DNA from: Ectobius pallidus
Taxonomy: Eukaryota > Arthropoda > Insecta > Blattodea > Ectobiidae
Direction: 5' to 3'
DNA: 64,000 nt
NCBI GenBank assembly: GCA_964059195.1
Contig: CAXKWD010000007.1
Location: forward strand, 54,721,620-54,785,619
Positions 54,994 to 64,000 of this stretch are shown in pieces. The notes beneath the pieces were generated by a model. The model did no database searches and was not told the DNA's origin. It was given only the letters and a program-made list of their open reading frames with translations. The translations under genes were made by a program, and so were the position numbers. Position 1 is the stretch's first letter. Each line of letters starts with the position of its first letter.

Positions 54994-56026
54994 GTAAGGT
55001 TATTGCACCATTTTACATTTTAATTAATTTAGATTTTATTGTGTAGTTGTACCCACAACTTTTATGTTATTATCATATTATGTAATATGTATGTGTATTG
55101 TACTGAGAAAAAAGTACAAAAGAAGTCTACTGGTTCTAATGCTAGTCACTTTCCCAGTAGGCATCTTAAACAACAAATGACCTCCAATATTGCCTGAAAG
55201 GATACATTTATACATGGAGAAGCTCTTCTCCACATCCACCGGAACAATGGGTGCATACTTGAAATGTGGTAAAAAGTAAAAAATAAAATCATTCTGCTAA
55301 CTGTAACTGTTGTGAATGTTCTTTTCTCACAGAAATTTATTTTGCCATTGAGGCACTGGCAAGTCAGACTTCGGCATTTCCTTTTGCAGGTCTGCCGGAT
55401 TGTTTATTGAGGGTAAACAGTGGTTGCTCTCTCAAATCCAAGCAGGTGGCAGACTCTGGTGCCAAGCCAAGCTAATAACAATACAGTAAAACCTCTTTTT
55501 TACACTTTTCAAGGAACTGATGCAAAAAAGTGTAAATTGCAGAAAGTGTAAAAGCTGTAATGCTGTATGTTGCAAAAATTTAATTCTTAAAAATAAATTA
55601 ATGTGCAACCTCCAGGTTAATTAGATTTAGGGATTTTTACAAAATTTTTCATATAATACACTCCATGTAGCATCATGCATATTAAATGAATAAATAATTT
55701 TTCTGACTATTTAATAGATTTAGATGATATTAGATATTAGTCCAAGCTCTTTCACCAACTCAACATGTGTTCTGAAATGTGAATCAACTTTTCTTGCAAA
55801 GAAATATATTTTCTATTATAAAGAATATAATATTGAATTGGGTCTAGCACGTATACTTAACTTTTTGTATAAATATCTGAAATAGTTTCAAAGACCATCG
55901 TCATTCATAATCATCAGATTAACACCAACTGCTGGCTGGACGTTTGTGTTACCCTCTAGGGGAGGTTTGCTGCATTTGGCGATGAGACATTCATCTGTTT
56001 GGATGTCGAAGTTCATGAGATGTTCT
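54994..56026. other. Intron/non-coding with hAT fragment and pogo-like end
   Basis: Contains the hAT remnant (55155-55265), a pogo-like terminus near 55482 and an A/T-rich stretch. A 'ctgatga...gaaac' pairing at 55885-55917 (minus) was noticed and judged insufficient. Confidence 0.45.
55155..55265 (-). pseudogene. hAT transposase C-terminal fragment
   Basis: The minus strand reads HFKYAPIVPVDVEKSFSMYK, then CILSGNIGGHLL, a decayed form of the hAT dimerisation block seen at 9665-11113 (LVSVDVERSFSMYKDIL). About 37 residues; ends unknown. Confidence 0.6.
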
Positions 56027-56734
56027 TTATGTTTGCAGATTAATATCCTCTCCCAAACCGAAAGTTCCTTGTAGCCTTGTCAGTTGTCTTTGTCCTTGTG
56101 TCCATTTCTTTAGTTCCGGTTCCATATTGGATTTGTGTCCTGTTTCCCAAACGTGGGCTGCTATTGCTGATTTATCAATTTGTCCATGTTTTATGTTCCT
56201 GTAATGTTCCTTTGTTCTAATTTCCAGATTCCTTTTTGTTTGACCTATGTATTTTAAATCACAGTCCTTACAGTTGAATTGATATATTCCAGATTTTTGT
56301 TTGTCAGGAGACTTATCAATGTGAGTGGATTTCAACATATTTTTTATACTGAACCGATTTACAGATGCTAAAGTGATGTTATGTTCTTTGAATACTTTTT
56401 TCAGTTTCCTGTCTACACATGGGTGATATGTAATTTTCTTATATGTGGATCTTTCTTTATCTGAGCTGAGTGTGGTTGTGTCCCTAATTAATTTTTGTTT
56501 TCTGAATTTTGATACTTTTTTGTCTACTAAGTGTTTGGTGAAACCGTTGGTTTGAGCTGTATATAAGATGGTCTGGTATTCCCTTTCAAATTCCATTTTG
56601 TTCAGTGGGATGTTTATTAACCTGTGTGTTAGGCTGTTCAACACAGCAAGTTTGTGTCCCACGGGGTTGTGGCTATTGGCTTTAATATAGCATTCTGAAT
56701 GAGTTGGCTTCCTGTAGATGCCAAATTCCATTCT
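56027..56734 (-). pseudogene. Penelope-like element, C-terminal half with GIY-YIG
   Basis: Open minus-strand frame of about 235 residues: MEFGIYRKPTHSECYIKANS (end of RT thumb region), a long linker with CVDRKLKKVF, then a GIY-YIG endonuclease (SGIYQFNCKDCDLKYIGQTK, RTKEHYRNIKHG, AIAAHVWETGHK). RT catalytic motifs are absent through truncation near 56740. Beside the truncation, 56767-56835 (plus) resembles the terminal repeat downstream of the element at 33432-35164, suggesting an inverted partial copy. The intact frame suggests modest age. Confidence 0.88.
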
Positions 56735-56766
56735 ATTGTTACAACATGTACATTCTGTTGTTACAA

Positions 56767-56835
56767 CATGTAACAATAGGATGTCTGAAATGTTAGAAGA
56801 CACTAAAAACAAGACGCTGCCCAACCCGGATAGCC
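56767..56835 (+). repeat. Penelope terminal-repeat remnant
   Basis: 'tgaaatgttagaagacacta' and 'gcccaacccggatagcca' correspond to 'cgaaacgtcagaagacacca' and 'gcctaacctggatatcaa' at 35251-35300. The hammerhead GAAACGTC has become GAAATGTT. Confidence 0.55.
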
Positions 56836-56842
56836 AGTACAA

Positions 56843-57247
56843 TCAGTTTATGAACTATTCTGTAAGTTTAACAGTCTCAACACATCTTGTGTCGATTTCT
56901 TATTGGTTATGGCAAAAATGTCGAAAAAATCAGGAGATATCGGATATCGTACCCGTACTTTCGATCTTCATAGGATATCAGTAGTCAGCAAGCCAACCAT
57001 TATACAATGCAGGTGTTCGCTTATTATTATTATTATATAATAAATTTAATTGTTCAATATAATAAACAAAAGGATATTAAATTTTTACTCTTCTATAAAC
57101 GCAATCACAAAAATGCCTATTGTTATTTTGTGTCTTCAAGTGATGTTCATTCTTTCTCGCATGGAATTAAATCTGTTAATATGTATAAATATTATACCTA
57201 AACCTTAAAACCTTAAATAAATACACAGTAACAATAATAAAAGTACC
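56843..57247. other. Non-coding stretch
   Basis: AT-rich, including a short (ATT)n run near 57023-57037. No gene. Confidence 0.4.
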
Positions 57248-60028
57248 TCAATCAGATATGGGTTCAACTCCCTCCATTGCCGAATCCTGGGGCGCCTCTT
57301 CACTGTAATCACTGTTTGAAGAACTACTGGAACTGCTGGTTAACCTAACGACCAGAGGTTCAATGTCATCCTGCAGCTGATCTGCTTTCCACATATCGTC
57401 CTCTACGCCTTCAGTATGTTTACAGTAATTTGTCCACTGATCCTTAGTAACCGACGAAAAAGCATTTTCTATCAATGGTTCCATTTCCTTCGCCTTGAAG
57501 TTAATATTATAACGTCCAACATGCCCTTTTACCTGACTCCATACCATTTCAATAGGGTTTAGTTCACAACAGTAGCGGCTATTCAGGGGAAGATGGTGAA
57601 GAACAAATTCACCTACCATTTCCTACTTATTTGATTCGAATTTTATTTATAATTATTTTTATGATCATAATTATTATATTAGTATTATTATCGTTATTAT
57701 TTTTACTGTTATTCTCGTAAGATGAAATTCAGTAATATATTGTTTGAATGTTCGCGCCAGAGACAGCGTTCTGCAGTTCCTCAACATTCACCAGGAGGGC
57801 AATCACGGAACACCAATGGGCTGGGTGAAGAACAAACTTTCCAGCTTCTCTTGCTCTTCTTGTTTACAGCGGTTGCTATGGCAACGCGTAGAAAATTTCC
57901 CCCGCTACTCCACCCACTCTTCAGGATATACGTCATATTTGAAGCAGACAATTTTTGGTCTTCTTGCCTCCTTGCCTATACTCACCGAGCTAAGCCGTTA
58001 GATTTATGACTACTTGTCTCCCCGGCCGGGACCGTCTAAATGACACTTCTTTCCTAAATACTGTAGTTTTCCTACAAAGTAAAATAAATTTAGCTCTGAT
58101 TCTATTTTCTAAGTTTTATTAAGTAAGATAAGAAGGCATTATATTTCCTCGCTTTTGGGGGGGGGGGGACTACATTTTTGCAGATTCTTAATTGAGAATC
58201 CCACTAATAATTTTAAAGTACTGTAGCAGGGAAGCAAATGGAAAGTAAGTTTTATGTTTTGAACACAGTCATTCTACTCTGATGAATATTCGTGGGAACA
58301 TGCATTCCCTCCAAATTGTCAGTCTGTTCCATGTGTTGCTATGTGTCAGTTGTGATTGTTCGTAACGTATATTTAAAAGTGATTTCACTTTATTAGTTCA
58401 GGTGAGCTTCAGTTAAAAAAAAAAAAAAAAATGCTGTTTACTTTTATTGTGTTTGGCAATATAAATTTATCACAAGCCGTAATGTAAAACTGAATCTGTT
58501 AAAACGGATACATACTCCCTTTAGTCGTTGGAGAGAGTATAATAAGAGAAAAGTTAAATTCCCAGGCTAGCAAGCCATACAAAGACAAATTAAACGCTTC
58601 GTGGTACAACCAGCACCCGTGGTTATGTAGGAACTATTACATTAAAAAGCTATGCTGTTGGCCATGCCTTCACCTTAGGCATAGAATGAAACTGGAGTCT
58701 GTGAATTTTTAAATGTTATTCGTGCTCTGGAGGATAGGAGGATCAACTTGACATACAACAAATAGGTAAGTAATGTAACATAATAACGTGCATAGGCCTA
58801 TGTGCATTGATAGCAGGGATAAATATAAAGCCACCTTCTTCCCCTTGTGGGAGAACTTTGTACTGTACTATTAATGCACCAACATGAACTTTGCAAACCT
58901 TGATTTGAGCTTCACCTACGTTTACAAGTACGAGCCGCTACTGGTTCACAATGGTATGGAGGCAGCCTACAAACTATTACTCCCTGTTCTTCTGCAATCG
59001 AGTCTACGACTGTACCATTGTACTGATCTCGTACAGAATTTACGATATTAACTAATTCTCTTTTAAGGCAATCTTGTGGATACGGAATATTTTTTGATGA
59101 GAGCCAACTTTTTATATCGTCCTTGCGGGAGTTGGAATTGGGGATTGTTTCTTTTTTCCTACCGTGATAGGATGCGTTGTCCATAACAACGACTGTTCCT
59201 GGTGGAATGTTGGGCAATAATTGATCCCTGAACCACTGTTCAAACCTATCACTATCCATTTCGGTATGATAATCAGAAGAATTTTTTTTCGCCAAGAAAA
59301 CGTGCTTCGCTCCCTCTACAAATTCCATCTTACCACCGGCATGTAAGAAAACAAAGCGTGGTCCTCGAGCAGTAGGGCTCTTAAGACCAGTGGACAATCC
59401 GGCTAAAAGAGCGTCTTTTGGAGTTTTTATTGTTTTATCCTTCCAAACCTTTGACACACTGTGACCTACATTTACCCAACTTTCATCTAAATACACAATA
59501 TTCTTTCCCTCTTTCCTGAATTGTTTCATTTTTCGTAAATACGAATGTCGCCACAGTATAATATCGTTTCTTTCTATCATCAGTGATTTATTCCCTCGCT
59601 TTTCAAAATCAAACCCCATTTCTTTCACCAAACGGTAAAAAGTTGAATATTTAAAATTTGGTAAATCTGTATCATCATTTACTGCTTTCATAACAGACAT
59701 AATTGTAGGAGGGATGTTCTGAAACAGAAACCCATGAAATTTGCGGCGTATAGCACTGCGTACAAATTCGTTGTATTTCGCCTCCCTGCTGGTTTTGTAT
59801 TTCAGCCCAAGTTTGCCTTTTTTTCCGCGGTGTGGTGATGGGCCCTTCATTGTTTTCCTTTTTTAATCTAAAGAATGTACGCCTACTGACGCCGGTAGCC
59901 TTAGAAAGTTCGCTTACAATAAACGATTGACTCCGTCCGGGGTTTTTTTCCTTCAAATACTCGAATACACTTAAAATTGTTTTTCTTTCACCACTTCTGA
60001 TGGTATCACTTTTTTTCCTACGATCCAT
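57248..60028 (-). pseudogene. DD82E-type Tc1/mariner transposase, split by a hAT insertion
   Basis: Minus-strand coding in two pieces, 60028-58952 and 57561-57248. N-terminus MDRRKKSDTIRSGERK and a helix-turn-helix SKATGVSRRTFFRLKKEN; a frame change at the T7 run near 59820; then DNA-binding and linker sequence, first catalytic Asp in IVYLDESWVNVGHS, and second Asp in VVVMDNASYHGRKKE. The frame is cut after YHCE (58952) and resumes CELNPIEMVWSQVKGHVGRY (Glu third catalytic residue), ending in a Ser/Asp/Glu tail. By my count 82 residues separate the second Asp and Glu, the spacing reported for the Sailor lineage. Removing the insertion and one TSD copy keeps the frame exactly. Confidence 0.87.
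57570..58943. mobile_element. Non-autonomous hAT element inside a transposase gene
   Basis: Ends 'cagtagcggct' and its complement, flanked by a perfect 8-bp duplication 'gttcacaa' (57562-57569, 58944-58951), which is coding sequence of the surrounding transposase. 1374 bp, no transposase of its own; contains a G10-type run near 58157 and an A-run near 58414. Confidence 0.93.
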
Positions 60029-60097
60029 TGCGCTCTTTGAAAACTTACAGTTATAATGCACACGGTTATACGCGGGATAGAACACTTTTAATATCAC

Positions 60098-60999
60098 TTA
60101 ACATTCGGGTTCACTGACAAACCGAAACTGAAAACATCCTTGACATGATATGTTCAAGAAAGCCTTATTTCTGTCGCATGTTAATTTATTATGCTGTGAA
60201 AGCATTCTTTATGAATGTATCCTCTATCGAATGTTTGAGCTGTAAAGCTGATGTCGACTAATAGCTCCGAATATAATGGTCGCACTATGCTATGTCTAAC
60301 ATCATGAAATAATTGATACTGGCGGTGTTATTTCAAGGAATTAAACTCTGCTGCAACACCTTAATTTATTCACTGAATGAAAATAAAATATTACAACTCA
60401 AAAAGTTAACTGAACAGAAAGAAACAGCTAGGCGGACGCTTATAGTACGTCACTTTTTCACACCGCACTGTTCACCCGAGAAAAAAAACAGACGATACAT
60501 GGCTAATATTGTTCTGGGGACTTTCGAATGATAATGAAATAAAAATTCACACTTCTCTTTACAACTTTGTCGCTGGAAGTTTTTATGTGGACTAATAGAA
60601 CGAAATTTAGCCAGCGACGACATTTTCCAGTGCAACATCTAAAAACACTCTCACCTTATCTGACAAATTATTTTTTTATAAACAACATTTTTAAAATATT
60701 GGTGAACTTTTCAAATGATCAACATCGATAAGGACAAACGAATAACTGAGATTTTTTTCGTCGCAATTGTATCGATATTTTTGTACGTTTTAATGTTCGG
60801 AAAGAAAAATATGTTAAAATTTTCGTTTAATTAAAAAAATCAAATTTTTATTATTTAAACAAAAGTCAACGAAAATATGAGATTTTCGTTTCTACCATAA
60901 TATTCTTCATAAAATTTGGTACAGAAATGCATATTTCTATTTCACTCTGGTAATATTCTGAAAACAGGAACAGAAAACAGACCGTTCTGGCAACATAGC
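60098..60999. other. Non-coding stretch
   Basis: Probably the 5' end of the DD82E element, but its TIRs were not located. Nothing else recognised. Confidence 0.4.
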
Positions 61000-61400
61000 G
61001 CCCGTGCGCGCTTGATTCTCCCATATGAATAACATGGCCATAAGAGCCCATTGTGCCTTCACGATGTGAAAACCAGTATAACAATTTTTTTTTGTAATAC
61101 AAGTATCCTGTTTATATGAGTGTATGCAGCACCTCCCCAAACTTCTATTCCATAGTTAAGGCGAGGGTAGAACAAATTCCAGAACCTTGGTATTAACATA
61201 ATTTCTCATGACTTTCATTAAGTATACTGCCTTGCTAAGTTTAGAGGATAAGATGTTAATATGTTTGTCCCAAGATAATCGTTGATCTAGCTGGATAGCC
61301 AGAAAGGAATGGTCTAAGGTAGTCATAGAGACGAAATCTTCAGACCACGCTTCATTTTGTATTCCTCTGTACTCAACAAAGTTCTTCGTGTTCAAACAGT
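61000..61400 (-). pseudogene. LINE RT fragment
   Basis: The minus strand reads SFLAIQLDQRLSWDKHINIL, LSKAVYLMKVMRNYVNTKV, then in shifted frame YGIEVWGGAAYTHINRILVL. This is the region between the RT palm and the C-terminal domain of a CR1/Jockey-type LINE, with at least one frameshift near 61165. Both ends truncated. Confidence 0.75.
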
Positions 61401-61499
61401 CAATGAAAAATGGGATGGTTTCTACAGTTTCTCTTTAAACTATTTTGAACTGTGTTTCCACTTAACAAAGAAAACAGTTAGCTTAAAAAAAAGCAAAAT

Positions 61500-62160
61500 T
61501 GCCATATTTAAGTAAGGAAGTATGTTCTCTATGTAATAAAGTTAAGGATCTCCATATTCTATCCAAGACCACTGCCTCAAATTATTATAAACTTAAATAT
61601 AATGAAGTATATAAACAGTGTCGGCCGCGGTGGTCTAGAGGTAGCGTGCCCGCCTCTAGATCCGCAGGGCGCGGGATCAAACCCGGCCACGGTCAATGGA
61701 TTTTTCAGGACGTAAAAATCCTGGGCACGGAGTCCTCCGGGAGGGACTTGAAGCTGGGGGTCCCGTGTCGCAGATTTAATTAAAAGAAATCCAAGCCTAA
61801 ATTAGAGCCTCTGGACAAAATTACTCGGCCCTTTCACGTTCAAGAAATACTTAGTTTCCAGAGGGGGATTGCGAGGCGATGGGCTTACCACCTGTCCCTC
61901 TACCCTCTCTCGGAAAATAAGCATATCCAAATTAGTATAGGTAATGAAACCTCCATTGGAGGCCCCTTCGCCCCACCTGGGGATCATAGGGTACTAGATA
62001 GATAGATATAAACAGTATCACGAAGCATTAATTAAACTAAGATCTTCAGACATAACCATGAAAATTCAAAATTCTTCAAACAAATCCAAAACTGTCTGGG
62101 ACTTAATTAATCAAAATAGGAAAACCAACAGCGTCGTAGGAAATTTACATCTAAATGTAA
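61500..62160 (+). pseudogene. LINE linker-region fragment, broken by a SINE
   Basis: Coding-like sequence on both sides of the SINE (LYNKVKDLH-like left, YHEALIKLRSSDITMKIQNS and KSKTVWDLINQNRKT right) fits the endonuclease-RT linker of LINE ORF2. Direct repeats 'atataaacagt' mark the SINE insertion (61609-61619, 62006-62016). Confidence 0.6.
61620..62005 (+). mobile_element. tRNA-derived SINE with (GATA)n tail
   Basis: A tRNA-like head ('cggccgcggtggtctagagg', B box 'gggatcaaacccgg') followed by a body of about 300 bases and a short (GATA)n tail; 11-base TSD 'atataaacagt'. A different SINE family from 12792-13094 and 49609-50149. Confidence 0.9.
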
Positions 62161-62314
62161 ACAGCAATACTGTATTATAAAAGATAAAATGCTTGGTCCT
62201 ACTTTCCACTAAAATCTCAATAACATAAAAGTGATGAACACTTGATAAAAACACTTAGTTATGATAGTGGTTAAAAGATCGGTTAAAAACAATAAAAAAA
62301 AACACAAAACACAA

Positions 62315-62347
62315 GACGTTTCAGCCCGCCCTCCAGGCCTTCCTCAG
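62315..62347 (-). ncRNA. Hammerhead-ribozyme-like motif beside Penelope element
   Basis: Minus strand: CTGAGGA (fits CUGANGA exactly), an 18-base stem II segment (AGGCC against GGGCT, four of five pairs), then GAAACGTC. It lies just past the C-terminus of the Penelope-like element 62344-64000, same orientation. Stem I pairing is weak as far as I can fold by eye, so activity is doubtful or requires a dimer. Confidence 0.6.
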
Positions 62348-64000
62348 TCAGACTGATTATATGGATCACTTCTTTCACAAACGGTCGTGTTGTTCAACTG
62401 TTGTTGTTGTTGTTGTTCGTCGTTGCTTGTATTGTCCTCAAGTTCACGTTCTCTGTATCTGTTGCTTCTATAGTGTTCCTGTATCCACGCGTTGGGAATG
62501 TTAAAGTCATTTTCACATCTTGGGGAAATACAGGGAAATTTAGGTAAGGGTCTTTTACTTCGCAAATTCTTAATAATGCTTAGCCAAGGATCCCCCAAAT
62601 CCCCCTCATAGTTATTGAGACAGATTTCTCCGCGATGTGGGAAGCTTCGCAAATTTTTCTGCAGATCTTGTCAGCTTCGATTTTTAAAATTTCGAAGTGA
62701 CCTATGCTGTGACCTTCCCCAACCATATGCTGGCTCAAACCAGTATTGCACTTCTTGTTTCTTACATCTCTTTCGTGTTCGTGTAATCTAACATTGAAGG
62801 TCCGGCCTGTTTCCCCGATGTATATCTTTCCACATTCCTTACATGTGATGGAATAAACGCATGGATTCTCCATTCTTTCTTTCTTGTTGCCAAAATGTTT
62901 GTATTGTGCGAAGCATTTCTCTATTGTGTTTATGGATTTATATGCTGGTGTTAGGTCATGTTTTCTCAACACTCTACCTATTTCATCTCTTGTATTTGGA
63001 ATATATTTGATGGATACATATTTTTTATTATTACTGTTAGCTGTTGGAGTTCTTTCATCGTTTGAGTCGGGTGTTGTCATGTTCAATCTCTTCCTTCTTT
63101 CATTCTCCCATAGTTTCAGAATTTCACATCTTCTGTACCCATTTTTTACTGCCAGTCTAGAAATTTCTTCCTTTTCCCTATTCAAGTCTTGAGCATTGTT
63201 GCATAGGTTAAAAGCGCGTGAGATAAAGTTGTGCCAAATATTTACCTTGGTGGAACGGTGGTGTGAGGATGTATTGTGTATATAAAGTTCTCCTTTATTA
63301 GGTTTTCTGAAGACTCCTACCTTTATGTTATGGTCGCTGATTCTGATATTCAAATCTAAAAAATTTAATCTGTTATTTTCAGCTTTTTCACTTGTCAATT
63401 TTAACCTTTGGTGTACCCCATTGGAATCTTCAACCATACTTTCTGCAATGTCATTTTTTGCCAAGACGAATATATCGTTGACATATCTTACGTATGTTAT
63501 TATTTCGTCCTTGTACTTGTTAATAATGGGCTTTTCTATGTAGTCCATAAAAATGTTTGCTATGTAACCAGATACGGGGTTGCCCATGCTGAGTCCTTCT
63601 TTCTGCTGGTATATTTTGTTGTTAAATTGAAACACATTGTAATTTGTGCACACCTTGTACCATCTATAATACTCGTTGATAACTATTCTATCAACGCCCC
63701 TCTCTGTCAACCACTGAGTTAGAATCTCACCCGCTAGTTCACGGGGAATACTGGGGTATAAATTACATACATCAAGGCTAAACATAGTACTTCCTTTAAC
63801 AGCAACAACACCTTCTAACAAATTTCTCACTTCATATGCATTGTTTACCGACCATTGAGTGTTCGGCATTATCTCCATTAGTCGTTCCACCAACAGTTTA
63901 ACCAACATGAAGGCTGGGTGATTACAAGGCTTGTAAACTACAGAGGTAGCGTATTCCGGCGAGTTTATAGGACAGGGGGTTGCGGCGAGCAGGCGAGTGT
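62344..64000 (-). pseudogene. Penelope-like element: RT (YVND) and GIY-YIG, runs off the window
   Basis: The minus-strand frame enters at 64000 (SPEYATSVVYK, HPAFMLVKLLVERL) and continues: TMFSLDVCNLYPSIP near 63775, EGLSMGNPVSGYIANIFMDY near 63590, the motif C YVRYVNDIFVL near 63480, NFLDLNIRI, VGVFRKPNKGELY, then GIY-YIG (NPCVYSITCKECGKIYIGET near 62850). The usual YVDD is YVND, one base change, probably catalytically harmful. A frame change near 62630 moves the C-terminus into another frame ending at 62344 with a Gln run. The N-terminus is outside the window. Confidence 0.9.

Noticed and set aside
55885..55917. CTGATGA...GAAAC pair on the minus strand as a hammerhead
   Set aside because: Stem II does not pair and the GTC cleavage context is absent, though it lies beyond the 3' end of a Penelope-like element.
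1..64000. CRISPR array, bacterial operon, rRNA or prophage features
   Set aside because: No spaced direct-repeat array, Shine-Dalgarno-led gene run or rRNA sequence was seen; splice sites, SINEs and LINEs show this is animal nuclear DNA.

Overview
This is eukaryotic, almost certainly insect, nuclear DNA. It is AT-rich and intron-dominated, and densely packed with transposable elements (TEs): CR1/Jockey-like and other LINEs, Penelope-like elements, hAT, Tc1/mariner, Harbinger and THAP-type DNA transposons, and tRNA-derived SINEs. A decayed densovirus capsid gene lies at the left edge. Densoviruses infect arthropods, and the SINE and TE mix suggests a cockroach or other blattodean. That placement is an inference, not something the sequence proves.

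The only host gene I can support is a RAD52 homologue on the + strand. Two consecutive exons (4307-4458 and 4576-4726) encode the second half of the conserved DNA-binding/annealing domain. A third exon (54811-54993), with compatible phase and a Q/K/E-rich product, is probably the next coding segment. If so, bases 4727-54810 are one roughly 50 kb intron, and nearly everything else in the window is TE sequence inside it or flanking it. The 5' exons (start codon and first half of the domain) and the 3' end are not visible.

Layout. 1-1347: densovirus-like capsid pseudogene (- strand). 1348-4306: tandem and inverted repeats. 4307-4726: RAD52 exons. 4741-8421: LINE with a complete 989-residue endonuclease/reverse transcriptase ORF. 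9500-11750: hAT element with perfect 8-bp target-site duplication (TSD) and one stop codon. 12.8-15.2 kb: twin SINE copies. 13790-23431: a nested stack. A TIR repeat holds a TTAA-flanked THAP transposon, which holds a second inverted THAP transposon, which holds a LINE, which holds an AT-flanked 2.2 kb TIR element. 24541-26485: foldback mariner-like element with further nested units. 28039-29213: Harbinger pseudogene. 30675-35424 and 38546-42290: two members of one long-TIR DNA transposon family with an unusual transposase; the first carries a Penelope-like insertion. 43944-46665: nearly intact BED/hAT transposon. 47317-47619: solo LTR. 49609-50149: long GC-rich SINE. 50.6-54.4 kb: MITEs. 54811-54993: RAD52 exon. 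56.0-64.0 kb: two more Penelope-like elements, a DD82E-type mariner transposase split by a hAT insertion, LINE fragments and a SINE.

The genes do not form a pathway. The value of the window lies in well-preserved insertion boundaries that let the order of events be read, in hammerhead-ribozyme-like cores beside Penelope-like elements, and in the transposon family at 30.7-42.3 kb, the best candidate here for something under-described.
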